Of a stretch of DNA of 54,331 bases, positions 28,861 through 36,698 are shown one piece after another. The notes beneath the pieces were generated by a model, which ran no database searches, had not been told where the DNA came from, and worked only from the letters and a program-made list of their open reading frames with translations. Location: assembly GCA_022843305.1 (NCBI GenBank), contig JALHNX010000010.1, positions 1 to 54,331 on the forward strand, given 5' to 3'. Within the stretch, counting starts at the first letter, position 1. The number at the start of each line of letters is the position of its first letter. This DNA comes from Pyrinomonadaceae bacterium (GTDB taxonomy: Bacteria > Acidobacteriota > Blastocatellia > Pyrinomonadales > Pyrinomonadaceae). The position numbers were made by a program, and so were the translations under genes.

Positions 28861-30966
28861 TTAATCCTTCGGCTTCCATTCATTCGACCAGAGGCGCGGC
28901 GGTTTCGCTTTTTTGTCGCCGCTTTCGATCTGTTCGAGAAAGGCGCGAAAAACGTCTTTTTGCTTCATCGGCGCCTGCGCAAGTCTTTCCTCGGCATCGA
29001 GTTTCGGGTAATTAACGCCGAAATCGGATGCCAGATCCTTGATCGGTTTCTGCGATTTATAAGACCAGTAGGCTTCGAATATTTCGCTCTGGTCGGCAAC
29101 TAAAAGCAGGAACATCAATCGCGATCTGACCTCTGCCGGAAGCGCGAGAATCTGCGCCCGGTGATCAATGCCCCAATCCTTCGGCTTCAGCGCCGCGTCG
29201 TCCAGTTCGAGCACCTCGCAGATGATCTTTGCCGTGTGCTCGGAATAATTGCACTGCAGAGTCCAGAGCTTTGCCAGCAGTTCGTTTTGAAAACCTTCGC
29301 TTTTTTCGTGCGTGTAGATCGTATTTTCCGCCGTGAACCATTCGGACGATTTTTTCAGAACGCGCCGACGGACGTTTTCGGCAACCCGCGAATCGAATAT
29401 TTCCTCCTTTCGGATTCTCCGGGCTTCGCTTGCCGCTTCGGGGTCGCCGGCGGCAGTATTGGCGACGTATTGGTTTTTCCCGAAATGGGTCACACAGTCT
29501 TTGTTCGCGCAGATCAAAGCCGTCTGCCCGACGCGGTCGCCGTTGAAAAACACGCCGCGTTTCGCGGATTTGCACTCGTCCGGTTTTTTGACTTCCTTGA
29601 AATCGTCCCGCGCGATGTATTTTTCGCCCGGTTTTTCGTGATCGCGAACCCAGTGTTCTTTTGAAATGAGCGGAACTTTTGCGACCGCTTTTTCCATCTT
29701 TTCGGGATCGGTGACTTTCAGATCGGTTTCGGCGATCTTCCGGCGCTGGATCCGGATATGCGCTTTGGTCTTCGCTTCCCAGCAATCGCGGTTCAGACAG
29801 CAGTCCTTGTCCGAGTAGTTTTCCTCGAAAAGCAGCGGGTTAGCGTTCGTCCGCTCGGGACATTTGACGCACGGTAATCCGTCGGCGCGAAGCTCTCCGG
29901 ATTTGGTGGAGAAAGGCGCTTTTTTGAGCTGGAGAAGATAATGCTGTTGAATTTGCGAAATGAACTTTTGAAGCGGATAAACGGCTTCCGTGCGAAATCC
30001 GTCGAAAATGAAACTGAAAATTTCATCGTGCGCGTGTGCGGGATATTTGCAGATTTCGAGCGCATGCGAAAGAGGAATTTTATTTTGCTCGAAATATTCC
30101 TTCGCTTTGCCGGACAAGCCGGTCAGCTTCAGCCGGTTCAAAACGTAGCCGACCGGTTTGCCGACCCGGAGCGCGATTTCCGTTTCGTCGTAACCGAGAA
30201 CGGTTTTCATATCCTGATAATCGAAGGCTTCGTCGAGCGGGTGCTGATCCACGCGCTGACCGTTTTCGATGAGCTGAATTTCAGCCGCATCGGTGTCGCT
30301 CAACTCTTTGACGACGGCGGGAATCTTTTCCAGACCGGCGATCTTCGAGGCGAGAAATCTCCGCTCGCCGGCAACGATCTCGTATTCGGTCGCCCCGAGG
30401 GCACGAACAACGATCGCCTGAAGGACACCGTGACGACGGATGCTGTCCGCAAGTTCGGCGAGCTGATCCTCAACAAAACGGCTGCGGCGGCGTTTCTGCG
30501 ACGGGAGCGGACTCAGTTTAAAATGGTCGAGGAAGATTTCGAGAGTCCGGCTACCGTTTTCGCCGTCGTCATCACGATGCCCGTTGGTTTCGGCTTCCTT
30601 CATCTTCAATTCGTTCATTCGCCGATACATTTCGTCCACCATATTTTGGGGTGCGAAATCTAACGCGGACTGAAAAGCGGTATGCGCGTCCGAATATTCA
30701 CTATTGATTTTCCCAATCTCGTTTTCCGACAGCCGTGCCGGATCAATATTATTTTTCGCGGCGGCGGCTTTTTGATAAGTCTCGTAAATTCGGATCAAAT
30801 TCTCGATGCCTTCATCATACTTAATTCCGAAATGGGCGATCGAATTTTCATTTGCCGCCGGTTCGTTTTCGGTTTCCGCCGGACTATTATGCTTCGGCAT
30901 TGCCGCCGTTTTTTTGAGCGGCAATGCCTTCCGTATGTTCTTTTTCACAGTGGTTCTTGTAGCCAT
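28861..30966 (-). CDS. Long ParB/RepB-family protein (second ParB)
   Basis: 701 residues, start ATG 30966 with GAGGAG upstream. After a helical N-terminal 140 residues, a ParB domain at about 150-250 has VEDQLAELADSIRRHGVLQA, then EIVAGERRFLASKIAGLEKI and IENGQRVDQHPLDEA. An HTH follows (MKTVLGYDETEIALRVGKPV). The long C-terminal half contains Cys clusters (LPCVKCPERT, DKDCCLNRDCWEAK), as in the PRTRC-type ParB proteins of plasmids. It probably binds DNA sites for partition or replication control. Confidence 0.85.
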   Translation of the reverse strand: MATRTTVKKNIRKALPLKKTAAMPKHNSPAETENEPAANENSIAHFGIKYDEGIENLIRIYETYQKAAAAKNNIDPARLSENEIGKINSEYSDAHTAFQSALDFAPQNMVDEMYRRMNELKMKEAETNGHRDDDGENGSRTLEIFLDHFKLSPLPSQKRRRSRFVEDQLAELADSIRRHGVLQAIVVRALGATEYEIVAGERRFLASKIAGLEKIPAVVKELSDTDAAEIQLIENGQRVDQHPLDEAFDYQDMKTVLGYDETEIALRVGKPVGYVLNRLKLTGLSGKAKEYFEQNKIPLSHALEICKYPAHAHDEIFSFIFDGFRTEAVYPLQKFISQIQQHYLLQLKKAPFSTKSGELRADGLPCVKCPERTNANPLLFEENYSDKDCCLNRDCWEAKTKAHIRIQRRKIAETDLKVTDPEKMEKAVAKVPLISKEHWVRDHEKPGEKYIARDDFKEVKKPDECKSAKRGVFFNGDRVGQTALICANKDCVTHFGKNQYVANTAAGDPEAASEARRIRKEEIFDSRVAENVRRRVLKKSSEWFTAENTIYTHEKSEGFQNELLAKLWTLQCNYSEHTAKIICEVLELDDAALKPKDWGIDHRAQILALPAEVRSRLMFLLLVADQSEIFEAYWSYKSQKPIKDLASDFGVNYPKLDAEERLAQAPMKQKDVFRAFLEQIESGDKKAKPPRLWSNEWKPKD

Positions 30967-30992
30967 AATTTTCTAAATTCTCCTCTTAATTT

Positions 30993-31445
30993 TCACGCGG
31001 CGAGCTTTTCCGCTTCGGGAATTACCCGCTCGAATGTGTTTGTTTCCGGAATGTATCTCAAAAGCCTCGTCGTGCCGTGCAGGACGAGCAGATCGGTCGG
31101 GAACGAAACCAGAGCCCGGATTATTCTGAAATCGTAATCGCGGGCGATCCCACTCAGAGCTTCAATTGCCCTCAGACAACGGTTTTCGCAATCGGCGGGA
31201 ATGTTCTTGTTGACCGGCACGGGCGCGCCGTTCATCAGCTGATAATTTCCGAATTTCTGCCGCCAGTAATGACATTTGCCGTCTTCGACCGAAGCGGCGG
31301 TAACGAACCAGTCGGCGGTCTGCAGACCGGGAAACTGCCCGGGGCGCGTCTCGACGCTCTGCATCAGGTAAAGCGATTTGTTCGGGCTTGAGGCAAGCAG
31401 TTCCTCAAACGTTCCGAACCCGATGAAATGATTTTGTTTCGACAT
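30993..31445 (-). CDS. Unknown protein
   Basis: 150 residues, ATG 31445 with AGGGAG upstream. Contains GLQTADWFVTAASVEDGKCH and a C-terminal VLHGTTRLLRYIPETNTFER. It lies directly upstream of the long ParB and is probably co-transcribed. No family recognised. Confidence 0.65.
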   Translation of the reverse strand: MSKQNHFIGFGTFEELLASSPNKSLYLMQSVETRPGQFPGLQTADWFVTAASVEDGKCHYWRQKFGNYQLMNGAPVPVNKNIPADCENRCLRAIEALSGIARDYDFRIIRALVSFPTDLLVLHGTTRLLRYIPETNTFERVIPEAEKLAA

Positions 31446-31605
31446 AAAAATTCAATCTCCCTAAAATAGATTTTCGTTTGATAAAAAAGATTCGGCGGAC
31501 AGCCGGTTCCCGGTCATAAATCATCGCCCTGATTTCGAGGATATTTCCAATCATTGCTCCGGCGGAACCTCGCTTTTTCATCACCCGCACGGATAAATTC
31601 CCCAT
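31405..31605 (-). CDS. Possible small basic protein
   Basis: 66 residues, Arg/Lys-rich. It overlaps the gene on each side (25 and 41 bases), and its last 14 codons cover the ribosome site of the next gene. Composition is plausible for a short nucleic-acid-binding protein, but the overlaps make it doubtful. Confidence 0.35.
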   Translation of the reverse strand: MGNLSVRVMKKRGSAGAMIGNILEIRAMIYDREPAVRRIFFIKRKSILGRLNFYVETKSFHRVRNV

Positions 31606-32018
31606 CTTTTTGTTTTTTTAGGAAACCGGCTTAAAAATTCTGCGCGAATAGATTCAGTATCGTTGCGGTTATTGCCGAGCGCACTCATCAGCGATGCCAT
31701 ACCTTGTGCGAGGTTATGAGTTCCGTCTTCATTTTTTGCGAAATCAAAACCGTCAAATCCGGCAATGCCTTGGAATTTAAAATCGTTCCCGGCGAGCAAA
31801 TAAAGTTCATTCAGAAAGGCTGTCGCCGAAAGTTCCGGCATTGCCTCGACAAGCAAAACAAAAGATTCGCTTGCCGGCTCGCCGAAATGCTTGCCGATGC
31901 CGTGATGGATTTTGAATAAAATATCGCTGTTCAGATCGGAACGGATTGCCCCTCTTCCCGAATAAAATTCAGGGCGTGTGGACATCCCTGCCTGACTTAC
32001 AATGTCGTAAATTTTCAT
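31581..32018 (-). CDS. Unknown protein
   Basis: 145 residues, ATG 32018 with GGAGAAAAG upstream. Globular composition (ASESFVLLVEAMPELSATAF; NLAQGMASLMSALGN). Located between the methylase-like gene and the ParB genes. No family recognised. Confidence 0.6.
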   Translation of the reverse strand: MKIYDIVSQAGMSTRPEFYSGRGAIRSDLNSDILFKIHHGIGKHFGEPASESFVLLVEAMPELSATAFLNELYLLAGNDFKFQGIAGFDGFDFAKNEDGTHNLAQGMASLMSALGNNRNDTESIRAEFLSRFPKKTKRWGIYPCG

Positions 32019-32036
32019 AACTTTTCTCCTGTATTT

Positions 32037-33077
32037 TCAAAATAACGACGGCTGTTCGATTTCCGTCGTAAAAAACTTTTTCTTCCCGCCTTTCGGTTTT
32101 CGCGTCGCTTCCCTTTCGAACTGCGACATCTCGAAAAGTAACGGTGCGCTCGTTTGATTGACCTTTTCCCGCTCGATTTTCGCCGTTTCAGCCGTTTTTC
32201 CGTCGCTTTCCGGCTCGCTGATCGTTTCCGCCGGTTTTACTTCGGGAAAAAGCGAATCCGGCAGATAAAACCAGGGCGCGTATAACGCGAGATTGATCTT
32301 CGTTATCAAACAGCAGAGCGGGTCGATATCCTGCCCGTAAAGCCGCATCGAATAATTCGAAGCCGTCAAAAGCATGCGCCCGGTGCCGACACAGCAATCC
32401 ATCGTTTTCGCGGCGCGCAGATCGCGGGCGGCGGCATCGTGAAAGGTCATCCGCGTCATCGCCTCGCAAATATGGATCGGTGTCGGAAAAAATCCGCTCC
32501 GCTTGCCGTGCCCGGATTCAGCCAGATACTGACCGAGATAATCGGTCGGGTGCAGAAGCCAGTGTTCGAGACTGAAATATCGGTAAAGCTTTTCCTGCAC
32601 GTCGTCGGCAAGATTCGATCTTTCGGTCGTTACGCCGAGCGCGAATCCGAGCCATTCGCAGACTTCGCGGAAATTGTTCCAGCTCATCGAGCGGTGTTCG
32701 ACGATGCGGATCATTTCTTCGATCTGCTTCATTCCCGGCTTGGTGCACTGTTCGCTGCCGACGAATGAAATTACCGGCAGCGGCTCGTCCAGAAGTTTTC
32801 CGGCATCGAGCGTTCGGAGAACATATTCGTAGCGCGGCGCGATCAGCGGATGGCTTTCGCACATTTGAATGTAGGGCACGAGCCAGCCCCGGTAATGCCA
32901 CGGCTTCACTTCATCGGACGCATACGGCAGTCGTCCGTTGTCAATCAAAAATCTGCCCAGTGCAGGGTTGCCGTATTGGTCTTCACGCGGGAAATGAACG
33001 TTTCGGGCGGCGAGTGCAAGCGATCTCAAAATATCGTGAACCGAATTTGTTTTTGAAACCGCTCTGCCCTCAACCAT
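32037..33077 (-). CDS. N-6 DNA methylase-like protein, possibly inactive
   Basis: 346 residues from ATG 33077, which follows GGGGTGAATTAAAG and sits 2 bases after the previous stop. An AdoMet-binding region resembles class N-6 adenine methylases: GFFPTPIHICEAMTRMTF, then MDCCVGTGRMLLTASNY and YGQDIDPLCCLITKINLALY. The catalytic NPPY/F motif expected after this is replaced by ALYAPWFYLP, so activity is doubtful. N-terminal 180 residues are helical. It could be an AdoMet- or DNA-binding regulator. Confidence 0.7.
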   Translation of the reverse strand: MVEGRAVSKTNSVHDILRSLALAARNVHFPREDQYGNPALGRFLIDNGRLPYASDEVKPWHYRGWLVPYIQMCESHPLIAPRYEYVLRTLDAGKLLDEPLPVISFVGSEQCTKPGMKQIEEMIRIVEHRSMSWNNFREVCEWLGFALGVTTERSNLADDVQEKLYRYFSLEHWLLHPTDYLGQYLAESGHGKRSGFFPTPIHICEAMTRMTFHDAAARDLRAAKTMDCCVGTGRMLLTASNYSMRLYGQDIDPLCCLITKINLALYAPWFYLPDSLFPEVKPAETISEPESDGKTAETAKIEREKVNQTSAPLLFEMSQFEREATRKPKGGKKKFFTTEIEQPSLF

Positions 33078-33079
33078 CT

Positions 33080-33335
33080 TTAATTCACCCCGGCAAATGC
33101 TTTTTCGCCTTTTCTGCTTCGACTTCGTTCGTGCCGGGCTTCCCAGAAATTCCAGTCGTAATCCTGATGACATTTTTCATCGCATAAGATCACGCGGCAG
33201 GTATTGAATTTCCCTTTATAAGTTTTCCGGTAAACGACCGCGTCGGCGGTGTGCCGGCGATTGCAGACCGTGCAGTTGCCCGCTTTCCCGAGCCGGTCGA
33301 ATGTAAATGTTGAAAGTGCTGTAAAAAATCGGCAT
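33080..33335 (-). pseudogene. Zinc-ribbon gene broken by an apparent frameshift
   Basis: From ATG 33335 (GGAGAAATAACAATT upstream) the frame reads MPIFYSTFNIY and soon hits a stop. The +1 frame carries a convincing protein: FDRLGKAGNCTVCNRRHTAD, then YKGKFNTCRVILCDEKCHQD, ending at 33080, but has no start codon of its own. Joining the two near position 33300 gives a normal small zinc protein. It may be a real mutation, a sequencing error or programmed shifting. Confidence 0.6.
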
Positions 33336-33381
33336 AATTGTTATTTCTCCAAAATTTGTTTTTCAAAAACGTTCTTTAATT

Positions 33382-33410
33382 ATATTAACAAATATGACTA
33401 TATTTGACAA
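33382..33410 (-). promoter_or_regulatory. Candidate leftward promoter
   Basis: Minus-strand TTGTCA (33410-33405), 17-base spacer, TAATAT (33387-33382), about 45 bases before the zinc-ribbon start. The spacer holds the ATAGTCAT motif shared, in opposite orientation, with the promoter at 28765-28793. Confidence 0.55.
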
Positions 33411-33451
33411 ATAACCGGAAGCATTTTCAAGACATTTTTGAAAATAGTTTC

Positions 33452-33480
33452 GAGCCGGAAAAGGTGAGGTTTCCGGACTC
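33452..33480 (-). terminator. Hairpin after Gp157-like gene
   Basis: GAG-CCGGAAA and TTTCCGG-ACTC pair around AGGTGAGG with a one-base bulge, starting 8 bases past the Gp157-like stop. No strong T-run, but another AT hairpin follows to the left, so transcription probably stops or attenuates here before the promoter at 33382-33410. Confidence 0.45.
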
Positions 33481-33488
33481 ATCGCCGG

Positions 33489-34067
33489 TTATTCGATCCG
33501 CAGGTTTTCGCCTTTTTCGCCGAACGACGCGAAGTCGAGCGTTTCGCCGTCATCGAGGGCTTTTTTGATCTCTTTCAGATTCGGAACGAACTCGACGGTG
33601 CGGAACCGTTCGGGCAGTTCTTCGGGAAAATTAAGAAATCTTTCGCCGACGATAACCGGCGCGGACGCGTTCGACGCGCGGCGCAAACGGAAGCGGACGG
33701 TTTCGACGCGTTCGACATTGTGCAGGCGGAAGAAATTCAAAAGCACCCATTTGAGCCGCTTGACCTTGTTCTCGTCGAATTTGGCGAGCTTGGCGAACCG
33801 TTCGGCTTCCGCCTTGCGAGCCGCCCGGCGGGCTTCCAGATCGCGGATCAGACCGCAATACCCGTCGATCTTCGCATCGCGGTCTTTTTCGAGTCCCTTC
33901 AAAAATTCGTCGAGCTGCGCCTGCTGTTCGGGCGTGACATCGCCGTCAATTCCCTGCAGAAGCTCTTCGAGCGCGGAAAATTCACGCGAAATGTCGTAAA
34001 GCGTTTTCGCGGCGGTGGTTGTTCCGGCATCAGCCGGTTCCGATTTCGATTTTGTTTGTTTTGCCAT
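33489..34067 (-). CDS. Siphovirus Gp157-like protein
   Basis: 192 residues. Matches the Gp157 family (PF05565): N-terminal TLYDISREFSALEELLQGID, a coiled-coil centre (KIDGYCGLIRDLEARRAARK), LKWVLLNFFRLHNVERVETV, and a short C-terminal end with FPEELPERFRTVEF. In streptococcal phages Gp157 has been linked to phage resistance/DNA metabolism; exact function is unclear. Its own unit, between the terminator hairpin and the inverted repeat at 34101-34120. Confidence 0.8.
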   Translation of the reverse strand: MAKQTKSKSEPADAGTTTAAKTLYDISREFSALEELLQGIDGDVTPEQQAQLDEFLKGLEKDRDAKIDGYCGLIRDLEARRAARKAEAERFAKLAKFDENKVKRLKWVLLNFFRLHNVERVETVRFRLRRASNASAPVIVGERFLNFPEELPERFRTVEFVPNLKEIKKALDDGETLDFASFGEKGENLRIE

Positions 34068-34100
34068 AATTTTATGTATCTGCTGATTTATTTTTCATTG

Positions 34101-34120
34101 GTCTAAGTAAATGCTTAGAC
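34101..34120. promoter_or_regulatory. GTCTAAG-N6-CTTAGAC palindrome
   Basis: Perfect 7-bp arms with a TAAATG spacer, 34 bases before the start of the Gp157-like gene in an AT-rich gap. Could be an operator for that gene or a small terminator for the gene to its right. Confidence 0.45.
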
Positions 34121-34136
34121 AATAATTAAAAAAATA

Positions 34137-34424
34137 TCAAACGGAAAATTGACCGATCTTCACGCGGTCAAATTCCCGTTTGGGTTTCATTTTGAAAAGT
34201 ATCGTGTTTCGTTCGATCTCGGCTGACAATTTATCATCAACCGATTTTTGTAATTCGTCAATCTGAAAATAAACGGTCGAAAGGGCAGCTCCGGCGGTCT
34301 CCAGTTCAGGAATGATTCCGCCGTCCGCTTCGGCTTTCAGCCGGTCGATCCGGTCGAGCGCGCTGCGCAGGTCGCGTTTGATTTGTCCGAGCGGAAAAAC
34401 GGGGTTAAATCTGGTTTTCGGCAT
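34137..34424 (-). CDS. Small coiled-coil protein
   Basis: 95 residues, mostly helical (IKRDLRSALDRIDRLKAEAD; VYFQIDELQKSVDDKLSAEI). First gene of the leftward block, transcribed from the promoter at 34473-34501 and therefore probably an early gene. Function unknown. Confidence 0.6.
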   Translation of the reverse strand: MPKTRFNPVFPLGQIKRDLRSALDRIDRLKAEADGGIIPELETAGAALSTVYFQIDELQKSVDDKLSAEIERNTILFKMKPKREFDRVKIGQFSV

Positions 34425-34472
34425 AAATTTTCAATTCCCTTTCGCTTTATTTTTATCAAAAATTCTATTATA

Positions 34473-34501
34473 ATTCTACACAAGGCTGTGCATAAAGTCA
34501 A
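34473..34501 (-). promoter_or_regulatory. Leftward promoter with operator in its spacer
   Basis: Minus-strand TTGACT (34501-34496), exactly 17 bases, TAGAAT (34478-34473). The 17-base spacer is occupied by the repeat ACAAGGCTGTGCATAA, so a repressor bound there would block the promoter. Confidence 0.7.
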
Positions 34502-34524
34502 ATTAAAAACAAGGTTGTGCATAA
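34480..34524 (+). repeat. Two direct 16-bp operator-like repeats
   Basis: ACAAGGCTGTGCATAA (34480-34495) and ACAAGGTTGTGCATAA (34509-34524) differ at one base and are 29 bases apart. One fills the spacer of the leftward promoter; the other lies just upstream of the rightward -35. A shared regulator, perhaps the HTH protein at 34568 or ParA itself, could control both directions. Confidence 0.7.
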
Positions 34525-34528
34525 TTAT

Positions 34529-34557
34529 TTGACTTGAATTTAATAATTTGTTACAAC
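34529..34557 (+). promoter_or_regulatory. Candidate rightward promoter for HTH-parA operon
   Basis: TTGACT (34529-34534), 17 bases, TACAAC (34552-34557). The -10 is weak and lies only 10 bases before ATG 34568, implying an almost leaderless transcript. Confidence 0.4.
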
Positions 34558-34567
34558 GTGAGTGTCT

Positions 34568-34765
34568 ATGGCAGAAACTTTAACAATTCAACAGGTTGCG
34601 AAGAAATTCAAAAAAGACCGTTCGACCATTCAGCGGTGGATCGAACGTAAGCTGTTCCCGAACGCTGAACTGAAAAGATCCCCGGTCGGAAGCTACTGGA
34701 TCATTCCCGTTTCCGATACCGAAAATTTTGAAGTGCCGAAACCCGGACCGAAAAAACAAAAATGA
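34568..34765 (+). CDS. Excisionase/MerR-type HTH protein
   Basis: 65 residues from ATG 34568 (GTG 34562 possible). Winged-helix pattern: TLTIQQVAKKFKKDRSTIQR, then WIERKLFPNAEL and GSYWIIPVSD, typical of DNA-binding excisionase-family domains. Overlaps the ParA start by 4 bases (ATGA). Probably autoregulates the operon through the nearby 16-bp repeats. Confidence 0.8.
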   Translation: MAETLTIQQVAKKFKKDRSTIQRWIERKLFPNAELKRSPVGSYWIIPVSDTENFEVPKPGPKKQK

Positions 34766-35586
34766 AAATAATTGCTATCGCGAACCAAAAAGGCGGCGTC
34801 GGTAAAACCGCGACTTCCGTCAATTTAGCGGCAGGTCTCGCATCGAAGGGTTATAAAACCCTGCTGATCGACCTTGATTCGCAGCGGAATGCGACGAATA
34901 CGCTCATTCCGCCCGAGACGATCACGACGACCTTAGCCGATGTGCTGGTCGGCGACAACAACCGGCAGCCGCTCGAAAACGCGATCTACGAAACCCCGAT
35001 CGATAACCTCGATCTGGTTCCGGCGCATATCCGGCTGGCAAAGATCGAAAGGTTCATCGAGATCGAAGAACAGTTTCGCCTGAAGGACGGGATCAACAAT
35101 CTGACCGATTACGATCTGGTGATCCTCGACTGCCCGCCGACGCTCGGGATGACCCTCACCCAGGCACTGCTCGCTTCGCATTACGTCATCGTTCCGATCG
35201 CCGCCGATTATTATTCGCACGAGGGCGTGATCGATTTGAACGAATCGCTTCAAAAAGCGCGCCGCGGTAATCCGCAGCTGCAGATTCTCGGTTATGTGAT
35301 GACGCGATATGATTCGCGGATGCGCGTCGCCAAGGAATCGCTTCAGCTGACACAGGACAAATATCAAGAACTGGCATTCAGCAGCGTGATTCGCGAGCTG
35401 GCGGCAATCAAAACCGCGCCGGCGATGCGTTTGACGGTTTACGAATATGATCCGAGCGGCGACGGATCAGCCGACTATACGGCTTTTACCGAAGAAGTCG
35501 TGACACGGCTCGAACTCGAAAATACCGCCAATAAAGGAATTCATCTTGTCGAACAAACTTCTGCAAAGAAAAGGAAAGCTAGTTAA
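34762..35586 (+). CDS. parA: ParA-family partition ATPase
   Basis: 274 residues. Deviant Walker A at the N-terminus (IIAIANQKGGVGKTATSVNL), LLIDLDSQRNATN as motif A', Walker B YDLVILDCPPTLGM. A type Ib-like, short ParA without N-terminal HTH, matching small partner proteins of the ribbon-helix-helix kind. Segregates low-copy DNA, which argues for an extrachromosomal (phage-plasmid) prophage state. The next gene's ATG is one base from its stop. Confidence 0.92.
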   Translation: MKIIAIANQKGGVGKTATSVNLAAGLASKGYKTLLIDLDSQRNATNTLIPPETITTTLADVLVGDNNRQPLENAIYETPIDNLDLVPAHIRLAKIERFIEIEEQFRLKDGINNLTDYDLVILDCPPTLGMTLTQALLASHYVIVPIAADYYSHEGVIDLNESLQKARRGNPQLQILGYVMTRYDSRMRVAKESLQLTQDKYQELAFSSVIRELAAIKTAPAMRLTVYEYDPSGDGSADYTAFTEEVVTRLELENTANKGIHLVEQTSAKKRKAS

Positions 35587-36698
35587 TGACGACGAAAAAA
35601 GTCCCGAAAAACGAGAATAAACCGAAGCCGGCGATCCAGATCAACCGCAGCCGCGGTGGCGGCAAAAAGCGACCCGACCTTTTTGCGCGGTTACGCAACA
35701 CCGAGCATCCGCTCGACAATCTGATCCCCGCCGGTGATGATTTGGAAACCCAAAATAATATTCTTGGAAACCCAAATGAAACACTTTTGGAAACCCAAAA
35801 TAATATTCTTGGAAACCCGACTATTTCAGATTTGGAAACCCAAAATAATACTTTTGGAAACCCAAATAAAGCACTTTTGGAAACCCAAAATTTAGAATTT
35901 GGAAACCCGACCGGAAATAATTTGGAAACCCAGTCGAAAATTATTGGCGACCCAAAGATTCCGGATTTGGGAACAATTGCGCCCAAAGATGAAATTCGGG
36001 CACCCAAAGCCGAATCGGATTCGGGCACAATTAAACCCAAAGAAAAAAATTTGGGAACCCAAAATTCCAAAACTACCGAGGCTTACCGCAAATATGAAAA
36101 AGCCCGCTCGACGGCTTCCCTGCATATCCGCGCCGACGAAACGATCGTCAAGCGCGCACAGCACTTCATAGTCGAAAATAAAAAGGATATTCCGACGATG
36201 CGGGAGTTTTTCGAGCTGGCGGCAACCCTGTTAATGGATGAATTTGGGAACCCAAAAAATTCTAATTTGGGCGCAAATACACCCTATGATGATGGAAGAT
36301 TAAAGATGATGTTTAAAACTAAGCCCTTCATCATTAATCTTTATCTCCGCTACAACTCGGTTTTCAACGAACTTTCGACCGCCGGCGGCAAGAAATGGGC
36401 GGCGCGCTGGTCGCCGCGCGACGACGAAGCCGCCGTCCGTTACAACGACATTCCGCCGGCGATCCTCGAACTCGGAATATTGCAGACCCAGCTGCAGAAA
36501 GGTTTCGGCACGAGCCGCATCCAAACCTTCAAATATTACACGGACGAGATCGAAAAAGTTCTGGTTTCGGGAGTTTCGGACGAAATGCTGGTGACAATTT
36601 TGACTTATCACCGGCAGCTCTGGACAAACCAGACGGGCAGGGAAGTCGATCTTGGATTTTTAGATATGGAGAAAATGCCCAATGAAAATAAACTTTAA
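35586..36698 (+). CDS. Putative centromere-binding protein with embedded palindrome array
   Basis: 370 residues, coupled to parA. Basic N-terminus, then residues 50-160 low-complexity with repeats of LETQNN and LGNPN forms. Residues about 175-225 resemble a ribbon-helix-helix DNA-binding unit (TASLHIRADETIVKRAQHFI ... MREFFELAATLLMDEF). The C-terminal 130 residues are unrecognised. The low-complexity part results from a DNA array of TTTGG-N4-CCAAA palindromes, so the gene may contain its own parS site. A replication initiator with internal origin is the alternative. Confidence 0.65.
   Translation: MTTKKVPKNENKPKPAIQINRSRGGGKKRPDLFARLRNTEHPLDNLIPAGDDLETQNNILGNPNETLLETQNNILGNPTISDLETQNNTFGNPNKALLETQNLEFGNPTGNNLETQSKIIGDPKIPDLGTIAPKDEIRAPKAESDSGTIKPKEKNLGTQNSKTTEAYRKYEKARSTASLHIRADETIVKRAQHFIVENKKDIPTMREFFELAATLLMDEFGNPKNSNLGANTPYDDGRLKMMFKTKPFIINLYLRYNSVFNELSTAGGKKWAARWSPRDDEAAVRYNDIPPAILELGILQTQLQKGFGTSRIQTFKYYTDEIEKVLVSGVSDEMLVTILTYHRQLWTNQTGREVDLGFLDMEKMPNENKL
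35741..36256. repeat. Palindrome array inside the post-parA gene, possible parS/origin
   Basis: TTTGGAAACCCAAA occurs exactly at 35741, 35786, 35831, 35853 and 35876, with close variants at 35763, 35808, 35898 and 35921; TTTGGGAACCCAAA occurs at 36050 and 36243. The main run is spaced alternately 22 and 23 bases, so successive sites fall in different codon phases (LETQ versus LGNP). The arms TTTGG/CCAAA are kept while the spacer varies. Confidence 0.85.

Noticed and set aside
33078-33173. 32-codon N-terminal extension of the methylase-like gene
   Set aside because: It lies over the frameshifted zinc-ribbon gene, is basic and low-complexity, and ATG 33077 has a better upstream site.
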